Shown here: positions 44,440 to 52,811 of the stretch, one piece after another | Layout: each line of letters starts with the position of its first letter | Position numbering within the stretch: the stretch's first letter is position 1 | Origin: Sphaerisporangium rubeum | GTDB lineage: Bacteria; Actinomycetota; Actinomycetes; Streptosporangiales; Streptosporangiaceae | Reading direction: 5' to 3' | Assembly (NCBI RefSeq): GCF_014207705.1 | Contig: NZ_JACHIU010000001.1 | Coordinates: forward strand, 4,084,501 to 4,148,500 | DNA length: 64,000 nucleotides | Notes under the pieces: model-generated | Told to the model about the DNA's origin: nothing | Databases searched by the model: none | What the model saw: only the letters and a program-made list of their open reading frames with translations | Position numbers and translations under genes: made by a program

Positions 44440-45432
44440 TCAGGCGGCGTCGGTGGCCTGGTCGGCGGGGTGGAGGGTGGTGGGGGTGTCGGTGGTGGAT
44501 ACGGCGGAGAGGAAGCGCGAGATGTGGCCGAACACCAGGCGGGCCTCGGGGACCAGGTCGGCGAGGATGGGGAAGACGTGGGGCATGCGGGGCCATTCCT
44601 CGTACGTCACGGGGACGCCGGACTCGCGTGCGCGGACGGCGACGCGGCGGCCCTCGTCGCGGAGGACCTCGGTGGAGCCGGTGACGATCATGAGTGGGGG
44701 GAGGCCCTCGTAGTCGCCGTAGACCGGGGAGACCAGGGGGTCGCGTGCGTCGAGGCCGGCCGTCCAGCGGCGGGCCAGCCAGTCGACGCGGCTCGCGGAC
44801 AGGCTCGGGTCGGCCCAGCGGTTCACCCTGCGCCGGACGTCGGACAGGTCGGACCACGGGGACAGGCACACGGCGGCCGACGGCGCGGGAAGGCCCCGGT
44901 CGCGCAGCGCCAGGAGCGTGGTGAGGGTGAGGTGGCCGCCGGCGGAGTCACCCGCCAGGACGATGCCGGACGGGTCGTAGCCCTGGTCGAGCAGTCCTTC
45001 GTAGGCTTCCAGCGCGTCCGCCAGCGACTGGCTGAGGGGGTGCACGGGGCCCTGGCGGTAGTCGAGGGCCAGCACCGGACGCTTCGCCACGGCCGACAGG
45101 CGGCAGGTGATGGGCCGGTGGGTCGCCGGCGAGCACAGGAAGTAGCCGCCGCCGTGGAAGTACAGCACGACCTTGCTCTCGTCCTGTTCCCCCGCGCGTA
45201 CCCACTCGGTGCGCCGCGGCCCGTCCTTGGCGATGGACACCCCGGACGGCACCGGGATCGGCAACCGCTCCCCCATGGCGACGACTCGGGACAGGAGGGT
45301 GAGACCGAGACCGTGCCGCAGAAGCAGTGCGCACGCCGGCTTGGTGGTGCCGCGCAGCAAGGTGTTGAAGGCCCCGGCCTGCCAGCTGAGCGGGTACCGG
45401 GGATGTACGTCGACGTCGATCTCCTCCTGCAT
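44440..45432 (-). CDS. Alpha/beta hydrolase, HSL-type esterase
   Basis: A 330-residue hormone-sensitive-lipase family esterase. The oxyanion-hole motif is LYFHGGGYFL, the nucleophile elbow is LAGDSAGGHL, and the acid and His are likely in DPLVSPVYGD / STEVLRDEG and in RMPHVFPIL. It hydrolyses short-chain acyl esters or related substrates in the cytoplasm. It is related to acetyl-hydrolases found beside peptide-tailoring genes. The ATG at 45432 has TGGAGG about ten bases upstream, a slightly long spacing. Downstream is the repeat region. The 529-base stretch upstream (45433-45961) contains only the 65-bp repeats noted separately. Confidence 0.9.
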   Translation of the reverse strand: MQEEIDVDVHPRYPLSWQAGAFNTLLRGTTKPACALLLRHGLGLTLLSRVVAMGERLPIPVPSGVSIAKDGPRRTEWVRAGEQDESKVVLYFHGGGYFLCSPATHRPITCRLSAVAKRPVLALDYRQGPVHPLSQSLADALEAYEGLLDQGYDPSGIVLAGDSAGGHLTLTTLLALRDRGLPAPSAAVCLSPWSDLSDVRRRVNRWADPSLSASRVDWLARRWTAGLDARDPLVSPVYGDYEGLPPLMIVTGSTEVLRDEGRRVAVRARESGVPVTYEEWPRMPHVFPILADLVPEARLVFGHISRFLSAVSTTDTPTTLHPADQATDAA

Positions 45433-45720
45433 GCGCGCCGGACCTCCATCCCCGAACCAAGCGGTCAGCCGATCTATCTACCGGTGAGTACATTCCGGTT
45501 TACATGGACGTTACACATTTGTCGATAGCTTGCCGCGAGATTTGACCTGGTAAGAGCCCGGAAAGGGGTTCGATCGGCGAAGCGAGGCCGGATGACCATG
45601 ACAGCCGGGTGACGTGACCATCGATCAGAATCGCCGCGCATGATCCGACGTCTGCGGCGGCCGCCTGAACGACCATGGGACCACCGCGCCGGCGGCATGA
45701 CTCGGCGCCTGAGCGACCGC

Positions 45721-45850
45721 GGACCGCCGTACCGGTGGCCGTGAACGGCGCCGCGCGACCCTGGGCCGGTGCGTCCGGCGACCGTGGACCGCCGTACCGG
45801 TGGCCATGAAACGGTGCGGCATGACCATGGGCCGGTATGTCCGGTGACCT
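45721..45850. repeat. Two imperfect 65-bp tandem repeats
   Basis: The unit starts GGACCGCCGTACCGGTGGCC at 45721 and 45786 and continues with roughly 80 percent identity; a more decayed copy precedes the first. The length is not a multiple of three. The 45433-45961 region shows no gene and no clear promoter beyond this array. Confidence 0.7.
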
Positions 45851-45961
45851 TGGAACGTCGCGTGAACGACCATGGTCCATGTGCGAAGCGTCCCCGAGTC
45901 GTCATGCTGAGTGATCGTGGACGTATGGGACGGCCGGGGAAAACGACGGGACCGGGGTGGG

Positions 45962-46792
45962 GTGTGGCGGTTACGATTGCTCCCCCGGACCTGGAGGTGC
46001 CCGACCTTCGCGCTCTATCTGACCGTCTTCCGGTACGGCTTCCGCCGTCACTCCACCTACCGGGCCGCCGCTGTGGCGGGTGCGTTCACCAACACCGTCT
46101 TCGGTGTGCTCCGCGCGTACGTGCTGATCGCGCTGTGGGAGGCGCGGCCGGGGCTCGCCGGGTACGACGTGCTCGACGCGATCACCTTCTGTTTCCTCAC
46201 CCAGGGGTTCATCGGGCCCATGCAGGTGTTCGGCGGCGGGCTCGAACTGTCCCAGCGGGTGCGTACCGGTGACGTGGCGCTCGATCTGGTGCGGCCGGCG
46301 TCGCTGCAGTTGTGGTGTCTCTCCGACGACCTCGGACGGGCCGCGTTCCTGTTCCTGGCCCGCAGTGTCCCGCCGACGCTGGCCGGCGCGGCGCTGTTCG
46401 GCATCCGCCTGCCGTCCTCGGCCGGCACGTGGGTGGCCTTCGCCGCGTCGATGGCGCTCGGGGTCGTGGTGAGTTTCGCGCTGCGCTACCTGATCGCGCT
46501 GTCGTCGTGCTGGATCCTGGACGACCGGGGGGTGCAGTCGCTGTCGCTGGTCCTGACGACCTTCTTCAGCGGCATGATCCTGCCGCTGGTGATCTTCCCC
46601 GGCTGGCTGGGGGACGTCGCACGGGTCCTGCCGTGGGCCGCGCTGGTCCAGGTCCCCGCCGACGTCTTCCTCGGCAAGACCGGCCTCGCCGCCGCGCTCG
46701 GCTTCCAGGCGCTGTGGGCCGCGGCGCTGCTCGGCCTCGGGGCCCTGGCCACGCGAGCGGCCCGCAGGAAGGTCGTGATCCAGGGTGGGTGA
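45962..46792 (+). CDS. ABC-2 family permease, first of pair
   Basis: A protein of about 276 residues with six hydrophobic segments (for example AAVAGAFTNTVFGVLRAYVLIAL, GTWVAFAASMALGVVVSFALRYLIAL, SLVLTTFFSGMILPLVIFP, ALGFQALWAAALLGLGALATRA). It belongs to the DUF990-like ABC-2 permeases that occur as two adjacent genes plus an ATPase, as here. The operon probably exports a small molecule or antibiotic. The start is uncertain: GTG 45962 is chosen on length, but no good binding site precedes it; TTG 45977 is another candidate. The stop overlaps the region of the next start. Confidence 0.8.
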   Translation: MWRLRLLPRTWRCPTFALYLTVFRYGFRRHSTYRAAAVAGAFTNTVFGVLRAYVLIALWEARPGLAGYDVLDAITFCFLTQGFIGPMQVFGGGLELSQRVRTGDVALDLVRPASLQLWCLSDDLGRAAFLFLARSVPPTLAGAALFGIRLPSSAGTWVAFAASMALGVVVSFALRYLIALSSCWILDDRGVQSLSLVLTTFFSGMILPLVIFPGWLGDVARVLPWAALVQVPADVFLGKTGLAAALGFQALWAAALLGLGALATRAARRKVVIQGG

Positions 46793-46799
46793 GCGGCCG

Positions 46800-47594
46800 A
46801 TGAACCCGGTGCGCGCGTACGTGCTGCTGGCGGCGGCCTGGACCAGAGCGGCGGCGCAGTACCGCGCGTCGATGGTGATGATGATCGTCGGCGCGTTCGT
46901 GGTGACGAGCCTGGACGTCGCGGCCATCGTCGTGATCTTCGCGCACGTCGAGAGGCTCGGCGGGTTCAGCCTGTACGAGGTGATGTTCCTGTACGGCACG
47001 GCGGGGGTGTCGTTCGCGCTGGCGGACCTGTTGTTCGGCAACGTCGACCGGCTCGGCCAGCAGATCAGGTCCGGGGCCTTCGACCTCATGCTCATCCGGC
47101 CGGTCAGCCCGTTCGTGCAGATGGCCGTGGACCGGTTCAGCGTGCAGCGCACCGGCCGGGTCGCGCAGGCGGCGGTGGTGCTGGCCGTCGCGCTGCCCCG
47201 GCTGCACGTGCCGTGGCAGCGCGCCTGGATGGTCCCGGTGATGGTGGTGTGCGGCATCGTGCTGTTCGGAGCGGTGTGGACCATCGGTGCGGCGCTGCAG
47301 TTCCTGCTGACCGACGCGCCAGAGCTCGCCAACGCCTTCACCTACGGCGGCGGCCAGCTCACCCAGTACCCCTTCAGCGTGTACGGCGCCGAGCTGGTGC
47401 GCGGGGTGACGTTCGTCCTGCCGCTCGCGTTCGTCAACTGGCAGCCGGGCCTGTACGTGCTGGACCGGCCCGACCCGTTCGGGCTGCCGCACCTGCTGCG
47501 CTTCATGAGCCCGGCCGCCGCGCTGGCCCTCGCGACCCTGGCGGCGCTGCTGTGGCGTGCCGGGATCCGCCGTTACCGATCCACGGGGAGCTGA
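46800..47594 (+). CDS. ABC-2 family permease, second of pair
   Basis: A 264-residue polytopic permease: hydrophobic segments at MVMMIVGAFVVTSLDVAAIVVIFA, VMFLYGTAGVSFALADLLFG, AAVVLAVALP, WMVPVMVVCGIVLFGAVWTIGAALQFLL and ALALATLAALLWRAG. The phrase LGQQIRSGAFDLMLIRPVSPFVQ is typical of the DUF990-type second permease. With the previous permease and the following ATPase it makes one exporter. ATG 46800 sits eight bases past the previous stop with GGGTGGGTGAG as binding site; GTG 46785 is a possible alternative start. Confidence 0.85.
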   Translation: MNPVRAYVLLAAAWTRAAAQYRASMVMMIVGAFVVTSLDVAAIVVIFAHVERLGGFSLYEVMFLYGTAGVSFALADLLFGNVDRLGQQIRSGAFDLMLIRPVSPFVQMAVDRFSVQRTGRVAQAAVVLAVALPRLHVPWQRAWMVPVMVVCGIVLFGAVWTIGAALQFLLTDAPELANAFTYGGGQLTQYPFSVYGAELVRGVTFVLPLAFVNWQPGLYVLDRPDPFGLPHLLRFMSPAAALALATLAALLWRAGIRRYRSTGS

Positions 47595-47596
47595 CC

Positions 47597-48382
47597 ATGA
47601 TCGAGCTGGACGGTGTGGGACGTTCGTTCACCGTGCGGCGGCGGACCGGGCCGCTGCGCAGGCAGACGCGGGTCGTGCACGCCGTACGCGACCTGTCGTT
47701 CCGCGTCGAGCCCGGGGAGTTCGTCGGCTACCTCGGGCCGAACGGCGCCGGCAAGTCCACGACGATCAAGATGCTGACCGGCATCCTGACGCCGACCAGC
47801 GGACGCATCAGGGTCGCGGGGCTCGACCCGTCCAGGCGGCGCACCACGCTGGCGCGGCGCATCGGCGTGGTGTTCGGTCAGCGGACGACGCTGTGGTGGG
47901 ACCTGCCGCTGCGCAGCAGCTTCCACCTGATCCGGCACCTTTACAAAGTAGATCATCAGGTGTTCGCGCGGCGACTCACGGAGCTCGGCGAGGTGCTGGA
48001 GCTCGGGCCGTTCCTCGACACACCGGTGCGGCAGCTCAGCCTCGGCCAGCGTGTGCGCGGCGACATCGCCGCGGCCCTGCTGCACGACCCGCCGGTCCTG
48101 GTGCTCGACGAGCCGACCATCGGCCTCGACGTCGTCAGCAAGGCCGCCGTGCGTGACTTCCTGCGCGACCTGAACGCCGAGCGCGGCACCACCGTGCTGC
48201 TCACCACACACGACCTCGGCGACATCGAACGGCTGTGCCGCCGCGTCATGCTGATCGACCACGGCAGCCTGGCGTTCGACGGCACCCTCCCCGCGCTGAT
48301 GGCCACCGCACCCGCCGAGACCACCATCGAGGCCGTGGTCACCCACCTGTACACACGGAACGCGCCGTCACAGGCTCAGTAG
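47597..48382 (+). CDS. ABC transporter ATP-binding protein of the ABC-2 exporter
   Basis: A 261-residue ATPase: Walker A GPNGAGKSTT, Q-loop FGQRTTLWWDLPL, signature LSLGQRVRGDIAAALL, Walker B VLVLDEPTIGLD and H-loop LTTHDLGDIERL. The FGQRTxLWWDL sequence is diagnostic for the ATPase partner of paired DUF990-type permeases. ATG 47597 starts two bases after the permease stop with GGGAG upstream, so the three genes form a tightly packed operon. Its last seven bases overlap the convergent membrane-protein gene. The exported compound is unknown. Confidence 0.92.
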   Translation: MIELDGVGRSFTVRRRTGPLRRQTRVVHAVRDLSFRVEPGEFVGYLGPNGAGKSTTIKMLTGILTPTSGRIRVAGLDPSRRRTTLARRIGVVFGQRTTLWWDLPLRSSFHLIRHLYKVDHQVFARRLTELGEVLELGPFLDTPVRQLSLGQRVRGDIAAALLHDPPVLVLDEPTIGLDVVSKAAVRDFLRDLNAERGTTVLLTTHDLGDIERLCRRVMLIDHGSLAFDGTLPALMATAPAETTIEAVVTHLYTRNAPSQAQ

Positions 48383-48873
48383 TAGCCCGCCGCCTCCTGC
48401 GACTCCTCCTCGTACGGCTCCTCGGCGTGGCGGCCCGCCCAGCGGGACGGCATCAGCACGGGGATGAACAGCGCGATGCCGAGCATCGCGAAGACCCCCT
48501 TGGCCAGCAGGTCCTGCATGCCGCGGCCGGCCTGCACGATCCTCGGGTCGAGCCCGGGGTCGGTCGGCGCGAGGCCGAGGGCCCGGTTGACGTCGAGCAC
48601 GTAGATGACCGTCCACGCCAGCAGCACCATCGACGGCACGAACGTCGCGAGCGGCGAGACCCTCCCGGCGACCACCAGGCCGAGCAGGAGCCCGGCCACC
48701 GCCATGGCGCCGATCGCGACCAGGGCCTTGGTGTCGCGCACCGGGTCCACGGGGGGTGCGCCGCCGGCGGTGCTCAGCAGACCGCGTGCCACGTCCTGCG
48801 AGGCCCATCCCGCGCCGGCCGTCAGCACCGCGCTCATGACGATGCCGAGCAGCAGTCCCAGGAAGTGCCGCAT
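48376..48873 (-). CDS. Membrane protein with four helices, unknown function
   Basis: A 165-residue protein with helices at about 4-22 (FLGLLLGIVMSAVLTAGAGW), 50-70 (ALVAIGAMAVAGLLLGLVV), 76-95 (ATFVPSMVLLAWTVIYVLDV) and 123-142 (GVFAMLGIALFIPVLMP), ending in an acidic cytoplasmic tail (EEPYEEESQEAAGYY). I do not recognise the family beyond resemblance to small actinobacterial membrane proteins. The ATG 48873 has GAGGTGG before it; an in-frame ATG 63 bases upstream adds 21 residues. Its stop overlaps the ATPase gene end by seven bases on the other strand. Confidence 0.7.
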   Translation of the reverse strand: MRHFLGLLLGIVMSAVLTAGAGWASQDVARGLLSTAGGAPPVDPVRDTKALVAIGAMAVAGLLLGLVVAGRVSPLATFVPSMVLLAWTVIYVLDVNRALGLAPTDPGLDPRIVQAGRGMQDLLAKGVFAMLGIALFIPVLMPSRWAGRHAEEPYEEESQEAAGYY

Positions 48874-49056
48874 GGCCACCACCTCGCCCCTCACGAAAGC
48901 TGCGGTCGCGCGCAACAGTAGCGACAAATCACTCATAGCGGCAGACGTTGCAACGAGCCGGCACTTGTCCTCACCCCCGGCATCACCAGGAGGTGCGGAT
49001 ACGCGGGGCCGGCCTAGGGACAAGCGTGTGGCTGCCGTGACACTATGTGGGGCGTC

Positions 49057-49632
49057 ATGCATGCCCGTCTCCCCCTGCGCCTCGCGCGGGCGGCCGCGTT
49101 CACGGTCGTCTGCGTGGGTCTCGCCGTGCTCGGCCACCGGGTGGCGGGAGGCAGCGGGCCGGACTGGCGCGCGCTGTGCGCCGGCGGCGGAGCGGTCGCC
49201 GTGCTGGCGGCCCTGGCCGCCGGACGTGAGCGGTCGCCGCTCACCATCACGCTCTTCCTGATCGGCACACAGACGGCGCTGCACCAGCTCCTCGGCGCGT
49301 CCGCCGGCGGGCCCGCGCTGAACGCGCACCTCACCCACGGCGGCGGGCTCGGCGTCGACATCGGCATGCTCCTGGCCCACCTCACCGCCACGCTCATCAC
49401 CGGCTGGTGGCTGGCCCAAGGCGAGTCGGCCCTGTGGTCGGTGCTGCGCCGGGTCGGCACCCTGACCACGCGAGCCCTGCGCCGCGTGCTGGCCGTGCTC
49501 TGTGCCGCCGCCACGGTGACCCCGCAGCGCCACGCGACCCGGCCACCCCGCCACCTGCGGGTCCCCCCGGCGCGCCGCGAACTGCGCGACGCCGTGCGCA
49601 GGCGCGGCCCACCGCTTCGCGCCGCCTTCTGA
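49057..49632 (+). CDS. Hypothetical membrane protein ahead of YcnI
   Basis: A 191-residue protein with about four membrane segments (AAAFTVVCVGLAVLGHRVA, WRALCAGGGAVAVLAALAAG, LTITLFLIGTQTALHQLL, MLLAHLTATLITGWWLAQGE) and a basic cytoplasmic tail. Several His lie in or near the helices (ALHQLL, NAHLTHGG, LLAHLT). Proteins like this commonly precede ycnI in actinobacteria and may move copper with it; that is context inference. ATG 49057 is taken as start; an in-frame ATG at 49045 is alternative. No ribosome binding site is obvious. The ycnI gene follows after 243 bases, in which I see no gene. Confidence 0.65.
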   Translation: MHARLPLRLARAAAFTVVCVGLAVLGHRVAGGSGPDWRALCAGGGAVAVLAALAAGRERSPLTITLFLIGTQTALHQLLGASAGGPALNAHLTHGGGLGVDIGMLLAHLTATLITGWWLAQGESALWSVLRRVGTLTTRALRRVLAVLCAAATVTPQRHATRPPRHLRVPPARRELRDAVRRRGPPLRAAF

Positions 49633-49875
49633 CACCACCCTGACACCACTGCCGTGAGTCACGGCCCGCACGACGGGCCGCGACGGCTCCTTGGCGATCC
49701 CCGGCGGCGCCTGCGCCGGTACGCCGGTGGTGCGACGAGGACGCCGGTCACCATGCCCCCGCGGACCCCCGGCCCGCGTGACGGCGACGGCCGCGCGTCC
49801 CCCTGTCCCTGCCTTGCCTCTTCGGACGCCGGCGCGCGTCCGGTCCTGCCTCTCGTACGAAGTGGAGACCTCTCG

Positions 49876-50640
49876 ATGTCCCTGCGTTCCGCGGCGCGCC
49901 GTGTGGCCGCCGTCGCCGCCGGCACCCTCGCTCTCACCGTCGGCCTGGCCCTGCCCGCGCTCGCCCACGTCACCATCCAGCCCGGCTCGGTGCAGAAGGG
50001 CAGCTTCAGCAAGGTCGCCTTCCGGGTCCCCAACGAGCGGGACGACGCCTCCACGACCAAGCTGGTCGTGGAGTTCCCGGTCGACCACCCGCTGCCGTTC
50101 GTGTCGGTCCGTCCCCTGCCTGGCTGGAAGGTCGAGGTGACCGAAGGCAAGCTGCCGAAGCCGGTGACGACCAAGTACGGCGAGGTCGCCAAGGCCGTCA
50201 CCAAGATCACCTGGTCCGGCGGGAAGATCGACCCGCACCAGTTCCAGGAGTTCGAGGTGTCGCTCGGCGGCATCCCCGAGGACACCGACCAGCTGCTGTT
50301 CCCCACGACGCAGACCTATTCGAGCGGTGAGGTCGTCAAGTGGGCCGACGAGCCGAAGTCCGACGGCTCCGAGGCCGAGCATCCCGTGCCGACCCTGAAG
50401 CTCGTCGCCGCCACCGGTGAGGACGAGCACGGCGGCGCGGCGCACGACAGCGCCTCCCCGTCCGCCGCCGCGGCGGCGTCCGACGGCCCGACCCTGCATG
50501 CCGAGCCGGCCGCGCACAGCGCGGCGGCCTCCGACGGCACGGCCCGGCTGCTCGGCGGCATCGGCCTCGCCGTCGGCGTGATCGGCCTCGTGGTCGCCGC
50601 GCTGGCCCTGCGCAGAGGCCGCGGCACCCCCGCGGCCTGA
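49876..50640 (+). CDS. ycnI: YcnI family copper-binding protein (DUF1775)
   Basis: A 254-residue exported protein. The signal peptide ends ALPALA, so the mature chain starts HVTIQPGSV: the N-terminal His is the monohistidine-brace copper ligand characteristic of YcnI, together with a conserved Glu in VEFPVDHPL and Trp in LPGWKVEV. A DUF1775 domain spans about 30-180. After it comes an Ala/Ser/His-rich linker and a C-terminal membrane anchor (LGGIGLAVGVIGLVVAALAL) with basic residues after it. It probably binds Cu(II) outside the membrane and delivers it for import or cuproenzyme maturation. ATG 49876 has TGGAG upstream. Together with the preceding membrane protein it forms a copper gene pair. 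Confidence 0.92.
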   Translation: MSLRSAARRVAAVAAGTLALTVGLALPALAHVTIQPGSVQKGSFSKVAFRVPNERDDASTTKLVVEFPVDHPLPFVSVRPLPGWKVEVTEGKLPKPVTTKYGEVAKAVTKITWSGGKIDPHQFQEFEVSLGGIPEDTDQLLFPTTQTYSSGEVVKWADEPKSDGSEAEHPVPTLKLVAATGEDEHGGAAHDSASPSAAAAASDGPTLHAEPAAHSAAASDGTARLLGGIGLAVGVIGLVVAALALRRGRGTPAA

Positions 50641-50652
50641 CCCTCGCGAGCC

Positions 50653-50690
50653 GCCGGTGGGGAGACGACGTGGTCGCTCTCCCCACCGGC
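50653..50690. terminator. Hairpin terminator between ycnI and the ABC permease gene
   Basis: GCCGGTGGGGAG (50653-50664) pairs perfectly with CTCCCCACCGGC (50679-50690) around 14 bases, between two convergent stops (50640 and 50714). Confidence 0.75.
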
Positions 50691-50713
50691 GCCACAGGCC
50701 AGATGCGGCCAGG

Positions 50714-51727
50714 TCAGGCGGTGATGTCCTTGCCGGTGAAGCGAGCCCAGGCGATCGCGCCGAAGACGAAGGTGTAGGCGGCGAAGACCAGCAGGCCCTG
50801 GCCGAGCACATCGGTGGCGATGGGGTCGCGCAGCACACCGTCGAACGAGCCCCACCAGGTGGTCAGCAGGTAGGGACGCAGCGGCTCAAGCTGCGGGACC
50901 AGCATCATGACCTGCGAGAACACGATCGTGACCACGCTCGCCGCGACGGCGCCGATCGGGACGTCGGTGAACGTCGAGATGGCGATGCCGATGGCGCCGA
51001 ACGCCGCCATGCCGAGCGTGACGTACCCGACGACCATCGCGACGCGGAGCAGGCCGTCGGCGATCGGCACGGTCGCGCCGGACAGCAGCTGCACCGGACC
51101 CACGGGGAACAGCACGAAGCCGGTGATCAGTGCGACGACGGCCACCGACGCGCAGCAGACCAGCGCGTAGACGGCGACGTTGGCGAACTTGAGCAGGAGC
51201 AGCCGGGTGCGGCCGGCGGGGGCCGTGAGCAGGTAGCGCAAGGTGCCGAGGCCGGCCTCACCGGCGACCGAGTCCCCGGCGACGACCGCGACGGTGAGCG
51301 GGAGCAGCATCTGCACCAGCAGCAGCATCGACGCGAACGTCAGCATCAGCCCGTTCCCGCCGAGTTGCAGGACGAACGCCGGAGCGTCGCCGTCGGCACC
51401 CACGAGCCGCACCACCAGGCCGACGATCACCGGCACGCTCGACGCCAGGCCGATCAGCAGCAGGTTCCTCGGCCTGCGCAACGTCAGCCCGACCTCCGAC
51501 CCGAGCAGCCGCGCCGCCGCGCGCACCCGGCCCGGCCCCCTTGGCGTCCCCGGCCGGTCCGATGTTCCCGGCGCCTCGGAGCCGGCTGTCCTCGGTGTCC
51601 CCGGCGCCGCCATTGTGCTGTCCGCCTCCCGCGTCCGCCGCGCGTCCGCCGGTACCGTGCCGGGTGTCCCGGTGGTCGCGGCGCGTGGGATGGACGCGCT
51701 CTGCGTGGTCGTGTCAACCGTCGACAT
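50714..51727 (-). CDS. ABC transporter permease (ABC-2 type)
   Basis: A 337-residue permease. The first 65 residues are hydrophilic and Thr/Pro/Ala-rich (probably disordered), followed by about six membrane helices: NLLLIGLASSVPVIVGLVVRL, LMLTFASMLLLVQMLLPLTVAVVAG, VAVYALVCCASVAVVALITGFVL, VAMVVGYVTLGMAAFGAIGIAI, IGAVAASVVTIVFSQVMML and GQGLLVFAAYTFVFGAIAWARF. The phrase GDSVAGEAGLGTLRYLLTAPAGR is characteristic of ABC-2 subunits. Its start overlaps the ATPase stop by 14 bases, so the pair is co-translated. Substrate is unknown; context with a LolA-like protein points to envelope homeostasis. Confidence 0.9.
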   Translation of the reverse strand: MSTVDTTTQSASIPRAATTGTPGTVPADARRTREADSTMAAPGTPRTAGSEAPGTSDRPGTPRGPGRVRAAARLLGSEVGLTLRRPRNLLLIGLASSVPVIVGLVVRLVGADGDAPAFVLQLGGNGLMLTFASMLLLVQMLLPLTVAVVAGDSVAGEAGLGTLRYLLTAPAGRTRLLLLKFANVAVYALVCCASVAVVALITGFVLFPVGPVQLLSGATVPIADGLLRVAMVVGYVTLGMAAFGAIGIAISTFTDVPIGAVAASVVTIVFSQVMMLVPQLEPLRPYLLTTWWGSFDGVLRDPIATDVLGQGLLVFAAYTFVFGAIAWARFTGKDITA

Positions 51728-52811
51728 CGAAGCCCTCCCCGGTCAGGTCCACGAACACTTCCTCAAGGCTCGGCCGCTGCACGGCGAAGCCGCGGACCGC
51801 GACGCCGTCGCCGACGAGCGCGGCGTTGACGCGCTCGGGGAGCAGGTCGCCGAGGTCGGCGGTGACCTCGGTCTCCTCGGTGCGCAGGCCCGTGAGGCCG
51901 AGGTGGCCGAGCACGGACGCGGCCTGCGCGACGTGGGGGGTCTCCACGCGGATGCGGGGAGCGCGGCGGGAGAGCAGGTCACCGAGCGGGCCCTGCGCCA
52001 CCAGGCGGCCGGTACGCATGACGGCCAGGTCGGTGCACATCTGCTCGACCTCCGACAGCAGGTGGGAGGAGACGAAGACCGTGGTGCCGTCGGCGGCGAT
52101 GTCCTTGATCAGCGCGCGTACCTCCCTGGTGCCCTGCGGGTCCAGGCCGTTGGTGGGCTCGTCCAGGACGAGCAGTTCGCGCGGCCTCAGCAACGCGGCG
52201 GCGAGCGCGAGGCGCTGGCGCATGCCGAGCGAGTACGCCTTGTACCGCTTTTCCGCGGCGGCCCCGAGCCCCACGCGGTCGAGCGCGGCCGCCACGCGGC
52301 GCCGCGCGGTACGCGGGTCCGCCGTGGGGTCGGCCGCGTCGTAGCGCCGCAGGTTGGCCTCACCGGTGAGGTAGGGGTAGAACGCGGGGCCCTCGACGAC
52401 GGCGCCGACCTTCGGCAGCACGGACGACAGCGCCTCCGGCATGGGCCGGCCGAGGACCTCGCACCCGCCGCCGGTGGGCCGCACCAGGCCGAGCAGCATG
52501 CGGATGGTCGTGGTCTTCCCCGAGCCGTTGGGCCCGAGGAACCCGAACACCGACCCCCGCGGCACCACCAGGTCCAGCGCGTCCACCGCGACCTGCCCGC
52601 TCCTGAACCGCTTGGTCAGGCCGTGCGACACGATCGCGTGTCCCTCGCCGGAAGTGGCCGCCGTCTCGCGCGACCCGGTCAAGCCGTGCGACACGATCGT
52701 CTGCCTCCCGGACGGAGTGCCTGCCTCACGGGGTTCGGTGTCCCAGACGGTGGAGGAGGTGGGGCGAGGGTGCGCCGCCTGGTGCGCGCCCTCGCCGGTT
52801 GTGGTGGTCAC
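51714..52811 (-). CDS. ABC transporter ATP-binding protein with duplicated start region
   Basis: Up to 365 residues. Core ATPase: Walker A GPNGSGKTTT, signature YSLGMRQRLALAAALL, Walker B LLVLDEPTNGLDP and H-loop VSSHLLSEVEQM. The first 60 residues are not part of the fold and contain a repeat of the true beginning: IVSHGLT occurs at 39-45 and again at 60-66, from a 23-base duplication (52614-52636 and 52677-52699, 63 bases apart). Each copy carries a purine-rich site and an in-frame GTG (52694 and 52631), giving products of 326 or 305 residues. The outer ATG overlaps the upstream LolA-like stop (ATGA). It energises the ABC-2 permease that follows. Confidence 0.87.
   Translation of the reverse strand: MTTTTGEGAHQAAHPRPTSSTVWDTEPREAGTPSGRQTIVSHGLTGSRETAATSGEGHAIVSHGLTKRFRSGQVAVDALDLVVPRGSVFGFLGPNGSGKTTTIRMLLGLVRPTGGGCEVLGRPMPEALSSVLPKVGAVVEGPAFYPYLTGEANLRRYDAADPTADPRTARRRVAAALDRVGLGAAAEKRYKAYSLGMRQRLALAAALLRPRELLVLDEPTNGLDPQGTREVRALIKDIAADGTTVFVSSHLLSEVEQMCTDLAVMRTGRLVAQGPLGDLLSRRAPRIRVETPHVAQAASVLGHLGLTGLRTEETEVTADLGDLLPERVNAALVGDGVAVRGFAVQRPSLEEVFVDLTGEGFDVDG

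Noticed and set aside
43708-44684. Several open frames through the 143-bp repeats, including short Cys-containing ones on the minus strand
   Set aside because: The repeat length is not a multiple of three, so the same DNA is read in different frames in successive copies; no binding sites or known domains.
48376-50838. An 820-codon minus-strand frame covering ycnI and its neighbours
   Set aside because: Only the last 165 codons (48376-48873) look like protein; the rest is antisense to ycnI, which has signal peptide, copper ligand and anchor.
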